The notes beneath the pieces were generated by a model. The model saw only the letters and a list, made by a program, of their open reading frames with translations, did not search any database and was not told where the DNA came from. The translations under genes were made by a program, and so were the position numbers. DNA of 64,000 nt from Mucilaginibacter sp. (GTDB taxonomy: Bacteria > Bacteroidota > Bacteroidia > Sphingobacteriales > Sphingobacteriaceae): the NCBI GenBank assembly GCA_030445275.1, contig JAUCSE010000026.1:31072-95071 (forward strand). The letters are read 5' to 3'. Positions 57,677-64,000 of the stretch are shown in pieces. Positions within the stretch are counted from its first letter, which is position 1, and every line of letters starts with the position of its first letter.

Positions 57677-58423
57677 ATGAAAAACCTGTTTAAAACACCA
57701 ATTGTATGGAGTGTTGTATTAACCTCCCTGATCTTTTCCTGTAAAAAATCAGAAAATGCTGTGCCTGATAATGCAGCGGGCAAAACTTCCAACAAAATCA
57801 CTGCAGCAGTAACACCTATTGGCACTGTAGTCTATACCAGTGGGGGGTATAAACTGACATTTACTAATAAAGAAGTAACCTTTGACGATCAGGAACGCCA
57901 GAATTTTGTAAATACCTTTTTCACCGTTTATCCAGCTATGGTGAACCGGTTTAATACATCCGCAACAAAAAACGTCACCTTTGTTGTTGATCCTGCCTAT
58001 AACGGGGTGGCAGCCACATCAAACGATATCACCACATTTAGCCCTGCCTGGTTCAAGAGCAACCCTGCGGATTATGACGTAGTCACCCATGAAGTTATGC
58101 ATATAGTACAGGCATATCCAGGAGGTGTACCCGGATGGCTTACCGAAGGCCTGGCAGATTACAGCCGTTATAAGTTTGGAGTAAATAACGCTAACGCGGG
58201 CTGGTCGCTCCCTGCATGGTCGTCATCTCAAAAGTATACAGACAGCTACCGGGTTACAGCCCGTTTTTTTGCCTGGTTGGAATTACATGTAAACAGCTCC
58301 CTTCTGAACAGTTTAAATACTACCTGCCATAATGGTGGTTACACCAGCAATACCTGGACACAGCTAACCGGTAAAACTGTTGATCAGCTTTGGGCACAAT
58401 ATTCAGCTAATCCGGCCTTATAA
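57677..58423 (+). CDS. Basic-secretory-protein-like metallopeptidase, lipoprotein
   Basis: 248-residue exported lipoprotein (lipobox LIFSC, Cys22). The catalytic domain resembles the basic secretory protein family (PF04450), known from plants and some bacteria: zinc-type motif HEVMHIVQ at 138-145, then PGWLTEGLADYSRYKFG, where Glu157 or Asp161 could complete the site, and AWSSSQKYTDSYRVTARFFAWLE. Mature residues about 25-45 are a flexible linker. A surface or periplasmic peptidase role is inferred. No T9SS signal is present. It is a single gene with a strong hairpin downstream and no clear promoter box upstream. Confidence 0.8.
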   Translation: MKNLFKTPIVWSVVLTSLIFSCKKSENAVPDNAAGKTSNKITAAVTPIGTVVYTSGGYKLTFTNKEVTFDDQERQNFVNTFFTVYPAMVNRFNTSATKNVTFVVDPAYNGVAATSNDITTFSPAWFKSNPADYDVVTHEVMHIVQAYPGGVPGWLTEGLADYSRYKFGVNNANAGWSLPAWSSSQKYTDSYRVTARFFAWLELHVNSSLLNSLNTTCHNGGYTSNTWTQLTGKTVDQLWAQYSANPAL

Positions 58424-58452
58424 ATATCCCTATAACAAATCACTAAGCACAA

Positions 58453-58487
58453 AAAAGCGGTTGTTTCATGTTGAAACAACCGCTTTT
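58453..58487. terminator. Bidirectional terminator between the peptidase gene and gyrB
   Basis: A 16-bp perfect stem (AAAAGCGGTTGTTTCA, 58453-58468, with 58472-58487), 3-nt loop and A/T runs on both flanks, between convergent genes. Confidence 0.9.
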
Positions 58488-58517
58488 AAATTTTATAGGC
58501 TCCGGGGAGCCGGAATA

Positions 58518-60512
<1,995 letters not shown>

Positions 60513-60637
60513 TTAACTCGGAATTAACGATTAGTTGTTGATAAAAATGCGGGCAAATGTGCAAATGTGTAGATTATTTTTTAATTAGAAACCCATCGTT
60601 GTGAAAGCACTTATAACTGGCTAATTTTACAATATAA

Positions 60638-61129
60638 ATGAACAAAACTACGGAGTTTCCACATATTATTAGCTATAATGCGACTACCCGAAAGTTTTGT
60701 TTTTCGTTACCAACTTCCGTTTGCGATAATCTTTTACTCTCCTATTCAGAAAGTAAAGAGGTCACGCTCTGTCATAGACAACGGGAAAAACTGGAAGAAC
60801 TCAGCCTGACTATAACCAGATATAACCATGCAGCTGAAACCTTCAACCGTAAAGAAAGCATTGTCAGACGATGGAAAATAACAATAGCAGTAATTATCCT
60901 GAACTGTATTTGTATATTAATGCTGTTTAAAAATGCCATTATAAAGGTTTATCCCTGGTTTCAATGCCCCCTGTACATAGGATTAATCATCATTGGAATA
61001 ATTTGCCTATGTTCCATTTTTATTAGTTATCTCTTTCCCGGCCTCCGCAACAGCAAGACTGATACACTAGAACGACGGTTGGAATTGATTGAACTTCACC
61101 GAAGGATCAAAGAAGATTTTTCATGCTGA
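60638..61129 (+). CDS. Orphan two-helix membrane protein, function unknown
   Basis: 163-residue protein I do not recognise. Residues 1 to about 75 are soluble, with a predicted coiled-coil stretch (REKLEELSLTITRYNHAAETF). Two hydrophobic helices follow at about 85-105 (WKITIAVIILNCICILMLF) and 112-135 (CPLYIGLIIIGIICLCSIFI). A final charged helix (TLERRLELIELHRRIKEDFSC) follows. The helix-coil arrangement resembles small SLATT-like effectors in outline only. Base composition is AT-rich. The 560-bp noncoding stretch downstream isolates it. Coding potential is moderate, supported by an ordered hydropathy pattern. Confidence 0.55.
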   Translation: MNKTTEFPHIISYNATTRKFCFSLPTSVCDNLLLSYSESKEVTLCHRQREKLEELSLTITRYNHAAETFNRKESIVRRWKITIAVIILNCICILMLFKNAIIKVYPWFQCPLYIGLIIIGIICLCSIFISYLFPGLRNSKTDTLERRLELIELHRRIKEDFSC

Positions 61130-61689
61130 CCGGCTTTCATGAGTTTACTTCTATTTGTTAATGTTACAGGTGGGCAATTAATAGCTTGGCGCATACCAAC
61201 AAACGCCGGGCCCGCTCAAGCAGTTATTCTCTTTAACGCCTTTCCCTACTCGAATCTACTTTTTGTCGAGATGATAGGTAAAGCTTTAATGGAATAAATT
61301 TATTCAATTATCTTCCTGTTATCAAGATTTAATGTTTACTCACTCAATAATAGTAACTTATTGGGCTTCCGGTCACCCGCAGTTCTAGATGAATACGATT
61401 TGATAGTTTATTTGGTAGTAACCGGAAATAGAAAGCACTAAATAATTTATCGCAGCGCTTTTGATTCTTTTTAAAACACTTGACGCAGGGGCAATCTGCA
61501 CATCTCATTAGGATACTTGAACCGAAAGTTTATCTTTGTCAAAAATTTTACTTAAAAAGGATAAACCCTCGTGTGCCACCGCACAAAACATTATAATTGC
61601 ACACAGAAGTTTAATTTTAATAAAAAATCAAAAACAGCGTTTTATAAAAACGCTCAGCTAACATAAACACGAAAAATTAATTAATTTAG
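61130..61689. other. 560-bp intergenic stretch without a gene
   Basis: No frame longer than about 40 codons looks real. It contains a TTCCGGT...ACCGGAA inverted repeat (about 61369-61426), a TGCACATC word of the phrase family (about 61487), the candidate promoter at 61531-61538 and an AGCGTTT/AAACGCT hairpin (about 61636-61654) in the leader of the next gene. It might hold a small RNA or gene remnants, but nothing is recognisable. Confidence 0.5.
61531..61538 (+). promoter_or_regulatory. Candidate -7 box upstream of the OmpH-like gene
   Basis: TATCTTTG matches TAnnTTTG. The leader to the ATG at 61690 would be about 150 nt and contains a small hairpin near 61636-61654. Confidence 0.4.
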
Positions 61690-62286
61690 ATGAAAACTAC
61701 GGCTTCAACTTTAACAAAATTCACTTTAGGAATATTAATTGCCGGAAGCATAGCCGCCTGCAATCAAAATAAAACTGCTGATAAACCAGTTGCCGCTACA
61801 GCCGCACCAGGCGCTAATAAAGAAACCATTGTGTATGTAAACTCTGACTCTTTACTAAACAAGTATGACTATTTTAAAGATATGTCAAAACGTTTAGAAG
61901 ATAAAGGCAAATCGGCACAAGGCGACCTGGCTGCTAAAGGGCAAGCTTTTCAGCGTGAGGTTGCTGAATATCAGAAAAACGCGGCTACACTACCCGCTGA
62001 TCAACGCCAGGCTACTGAGCAACGTTTACAACGCAAACAACAGGAATTACAGGGTTATCAGCAAAATGCTACTGCTCAGTTTCAAAATGATCAGGCAGCC
62101 GAAAATGCTAAGCTTTATGATAAAATTGCTGACTTTACAAAAGGCTACGCTAAAGAAAAAGGCTACAAACTGGTATTAACCTATTCAAAAGCTAATCCAA
62201 CTGTATTATATGGCGATGCTTCATTAGATGTTACTTCTGATGTGGTTAAAAGACTGAATGAAGCTTACGCTAAGGATAAAAAATAG
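61690..62286 (+). CDS. OmpH/Skp-like lipoprotein
   Basis: 198-residue exported protein with a lipobox (AGSIAAC, Cys24). After an Ala/Thr/Pro linker comes the OmpH/Skp pattern: IVYVNSDSLLNKYDYFKDM, long coiled-coil helices rich in Gln, Lys and Ala (AQGDLAAKGQAFQREVAEY; QRLQRKQQELQGYQQN), then IADFTKGYAKEKGYKLVLTY and a C-terminal strand with VTSDVVKRLNEAY. Skp-type proteins hold unfolded outer-membrane proteins for BamA. A lipid anchor is uncommon for Skp, though seen in Bacteroidota OmpH homologues. It is a single gene with its own terminator, away from the bam locus. Confidence 0.88.
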   Translation: MKTTASTLTKFTLGILIAGSIAACNQNKTADKPVAATAAPGANKETIVYVNSDSLLNKYDYFKDMSKRLEDKGKSAQGDLAAKGQAFQREVAEYQKNAATLPADQRQATEQRLQRKQQELQGYQQNATAQFQNDQAAENAKLYDKIADFTKGYAKEKGYKLVLTYSKANPTVLYGDASLDVTSDVVKRLNEAYAKDKK

Positions 62287-62364
62287 TATTGCTGATGTGC
62301 TGATTTTTGATGTGCAGATCAGATCAAAGCAGCTATCAATAAAAATTATAAAATATTAACATGC

Positions 62365-62393
62365 AAAAACCTCAACTATAGTTGAGGTTTTTT
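62365..62393 (+). terminator. Terminator of the OmpH-like gene
   Basis: AAAAACCTCAAC pairs with GTTGAGGTTTTT around a TATA loop, followed by further T. It lies 79 bp past the stop codon and 14 bp before the next start. Confidence 0.9.
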
Positions 62394-62406
62394 AATTTAG
62401 AGGATT

Positions 62407-62886
62407 ATGGAAAATACGGCACACGAAAAGTTTATGCGGATAGCTATTGAACTTTCTGAATATAATGTGAAGCAAGGTACAGGTGGCCCCTTTGGTGCTG
62501 TTATAGTTAAGGATGGCATGATAGTGGCCCGTAGCGCCAACCGTGTGGTACCTACCAATGACCCTACCGCACATGCCGAAGTTTCGGTGATCCGCCTGGC
62601 TTGTCAGGAGTTGGGCACCTATGATCTTACCGGATGCGAAATTTATACCAGCTGCGAACCCTGCCCTATGTGCCTGGGTGCCATTTACTGGGCCCGCATT
62701 GATAAAGTGTACTATGCCAATACCAAAGCCGATGCTGCCGCCATAGGTTTTGATGATCATTTTATTTACAACGAACTGGAAAGTCCGATGGCGAATCGCA
62801 AATTACCTTTTGAACAATTACTGCGTGATGAGGCCCTAACCGCTTTTAAACTTTGGGAAACAACAGAGAATAAAACAGATTATTAA
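62407..62886 (+). CDS. guaD: Guanine deaminase (GuaD-type nucleoside deaminase)
   Basis: 159-residue zinc-dependent cytidine-deaminase-fold enzyme that most resembles guanine deaminase, converting guanine to xanthine. Zinc and catalytic residues lie in DPTAHAEVSVIR (His56, Glu58) and SCEPCPMC (Cys86, Cys89). The downstream GAIYWARIDKVYYAN, AAIGFDDHFIYNEL and C-terminal tail match GuaD rather than TadA, which has a different tail and usually acts on tRNA. It begins 14 bp after the terminator of the OmpH-like gene and its stop codon directly abuts that of the convergent S4 gene. Confidence 0.9.
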   Translation: MENTAHEKFMRIAIELSEYNVKQGTGGPFGAVIVKDGMIVARSANRVVPTNDPTAHAEVSVIRLACQELGTYDLTGCEIYTSCEPCPMCLGAIYWARIDKVYYANTKADAAAIGFDDHFIYNELESPMANRKLPFEQLLRDEALTAFKLWETTENKTDY

Positions 62887-63297
62887 TTATTCTTCTTCTG
62901 GTTTAGTTTCAAAAAAATCATCTTTCAAGTCATCTATTTCCCGGCGGTCGCGTTTAGTTGGGCGACCGGTTCCACGATCACGTTTGAGCATAGGTGCTTG
63001 AAACATGGATTTAAAAGCCGGCGTTTGCTCAACCGGGGTTACATCAAGGTAGTAATCAACCGCCTTTTTGGCATCTACCCTGTTTTCGAGCAGGCCGGTT
63101 ACCCGCACTATTTTGCGGTCGGGTCCTTTTGATACCTGGTAGGTTTCGCCAATTTTTACCTCGTGCGATGCTTTGATGTTTTTACTATCCAGCTTTACAC
63201 GCCCCGCCTTGCAGGCATCAGATGCCAGTGTGCGGGTTTTAAAAAGCCTGATGGCCCACAGGTATTTATCTATTCTGAGTTTTTCTTTTTCGGGCAT
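62887..63297 (-). CDS. S4-domain RNA-binding protein (Hsp15-like)
   Basis: 136-residue protein of the S4 RNA-binding fold, like heat-shock protein Hsp15 (HslR), which binds stalled 50S subunits. The S4 core is at about 6-70: EKLRIDKYLWAIRLFKTRTLASDACKAGRVKLDSKNIKASHEVKIGETYQV. The charged tail (LKRDRGTGRPTKRDRREIDDLKDD) is typical. Its stop codon touches that of guaD with no bases between, so there is no room for a terminator and the transcripts must overlap. Confidence 0.92.
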   Translation of the reverse strand: MPEKEKLRIDKYLWAIRLFKTRTLASDACKAGRVKLDSKNIKASHEVKIGETYQVSKGPDRKIVRVTGLLENRVDAKKAVDYYLDVTPVEQTPAFKSMFQAPMLKRDRGTGRPTKRDRREIDDLKDDFFETKPEEE

Positions 63298-63802
63298 GAT
63301 GTTAATTCGCTCCTATCGTCTGCTGATCTTTCTGAATTCAAAATTAGCTCATTTTCTGAATATCGCATATATACTCCTAATTTAAAAGGGTCCATCATAA
63401 CTCATTAAGCTAATTTCAAGCAAATCTCCCTAAAACTCTTTTTTATACTTAAAATAAAAAAGTGCTTTAATTGGACTTAAAGGCATATACCGATAAAAAG
63501 ACGTGTTTTCTCCCTTCTAAATTACTATTTTTCCCTTTTTGCACTTAAAAATATCTATCTTAATCTTTCATCTTTTAAGCTTGAACGAGATTTTCTATCC
63601 TTACCAATAGGATGAAATCAAAGTATTTATTAACACTTTGAAAAAATTCAATTTATATATTTGAGAAACAAACTTCCAAATGACTTTAACTGGTGCTAAA
63701 GAAGCATATTTATCTATAGATAAGATAATCTTTCTGATAAAAATATTCTTTTAATCGATTTCGATGAAGATAAAAAAATTTCACCACAGTAGATTGCCCG
63801 TG
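63298..63802. other. 505-bp stretch without a gene at the right end
   Basis: Strongly AT-rich, with no frame that looks coding on either strand. It could be the decayed remainder of the gene whose signal-peptide start is at 63940, but no conserved word was recognised. No repeat of note. Confidence 0.5.
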
Positions 63803-63940
63803 TCAGTATGTATACATACCGATCAGCATTGGGAAGGGTATGAGTTTGATATGCTGAAAGATGTCCTGAGGATGTTGCTGTGCTTTACCCAATTGTATGC
63901 CAATAATTAAAATAACAATTAAGGATAAGGTTCTTTTCAC
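63803..63940 (-). pseudogene. Short signal-peptide ORF, possibly a truncated porP/sprF
   Basis: A GTG-started 45-residue frame begins with a signal peptide (KRTLSLIVILIIGIQLGKA, cleaved before QQHPQ) and then stops. QQHPQ resembles the mature N-terminus of PorP/SprF outer-membrane proteins that follow type B cargo genes. It starts 3 bp after the stop of such a cargo at 63944. The rest of a PorP/SprF protein (about 280 residues) is absent, and no continuation in other frames is convincing. It may be a decayed gene or a coincidental short peptide. Confidence 0.35.
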
Positions 63941-63943
63941 TGT

Positions 63944-64000
63944 TTATCTGATAATAGTTACACTGCCCGAAATAACTTTACGTCCATTTTTAGGATTAAT
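63944..64000 (-). CDS. C-terminal end of a T9SS type B (gliding-associated) cargo protein
   Basis: Only the last 18 codons and TAA lie in the window. They read NPKNGRKVISGSVTIIR at the end, which fits the conserved finish of the gliding-motility-associated type B sorting domain (a loop, then a Gly-x-Val/Thr-Ile-Ile-Arg strand). The bulk of the protein is beyond 64000. Type B cargos are large adhesins or enzymes exported by the T9SS and are commonly followed by porP/sprF. Confidence 0.55.
   Translation of the reverse strand: MNPKNGRKVISGSVTIIR

Overview
The window comes from a Bacteroidota chromosome, most likely Sphingobacteriaceae (Mucilaginibacter- or Pedobacter-like). Evidence: a Bacteroidota-type uppS-bamA locus, two type IX secretion (T9SS) components (PorG-like and PorT-like), T9SS C-terminal sorting signals, a KUP transporter, split transketolase, start codons without Shine-Dalgarno sequences, and many TAnnTTTG -7 promoter boxes at short, regular distances from start codons. 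No tRNA, rRNA, CRISPR array, prophage or intact insertion sequence was seen.

Layout. 1-10.1 kb (all minus): outer-membrane assembly and housekeeping: alpha/beta hydrolase, CBS protein, nadK, porG, an orphan exbD, uppS and bamA (cut by the left edge), preceded by yqeY, an SDR, porT and menG. 10.3-12.6 kb (+): a Gfo/Idh/MocA oxidoreductase with a Tat signal and a DUF1080 protein, a pair resembling the 3-keto-glycoside route. 12.7-23.6 kb: VOC protein, engB, UbiA-type prenyltransferase overlapping a Crp/Fnr regulator, SDR epimerase, UspA, M3 oligopeptidase, PAP2 phosphatase, amino-acid permease, DUF5655 protein. 23.6-34.6 kb: kup, a tiny T9SS type A cargo, FAH hydrolase, M23 peptidase, bcp, split transketolase, an ECF sigma factor with a repeat-containing putative anti-sigma partner and a periplasmic Spy-like protein, and a class III aminotransferase. 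34.9-42 kb: two GT4 glycosyltransferases convergent with a GH130 enzyme, then a response regulator/histidine kinase pair. 42-48 kb: DUF58, trxA, a RelE/ParE-type toxin-antitoxin pair, dnaE. 48-56.3 kb: a 1733-residue TamB-like protein, a TamA/BamA-like lipoprotein and a retropepsin-like protease. 56.4-64 kb: PadR with a membrane partner, a basic-secretory-protein metallopeptidase lipoprotein, gyrB, an orphan membrane protein, an OmpH/Skp-like lipoprotein, guanine deaminase, an S4 RNA-binding protein and, at the right edge, the last codons of a T9SS type B sorting domain followed by a short signal-peptide ORF that may be a broken porP/sprF.

The least ordinary feature is the intergenic DNA. Many gaps carry long imperfect inverted repeats made of short phrase-like words. 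On the coding strand the downstream arm is poor in G and runs right up to the start codon (yqeY, DUF1080, transketolase C subunit, aminotransferase, aspartic protease). One block of the same vocabulary lies in frame inside tamB. A second class (about 100 bp, 23-25 bp perfect terminal arms) occurs as two copies in opposite relative orientation with homologous loops, plus relics. Other points worth checking are a six-copy 31-residue repeat beside an ECF sigma factor, a perfect 13-5-13 palindrome over the padR promoter, and the GT4-GT4/GH130 locus.
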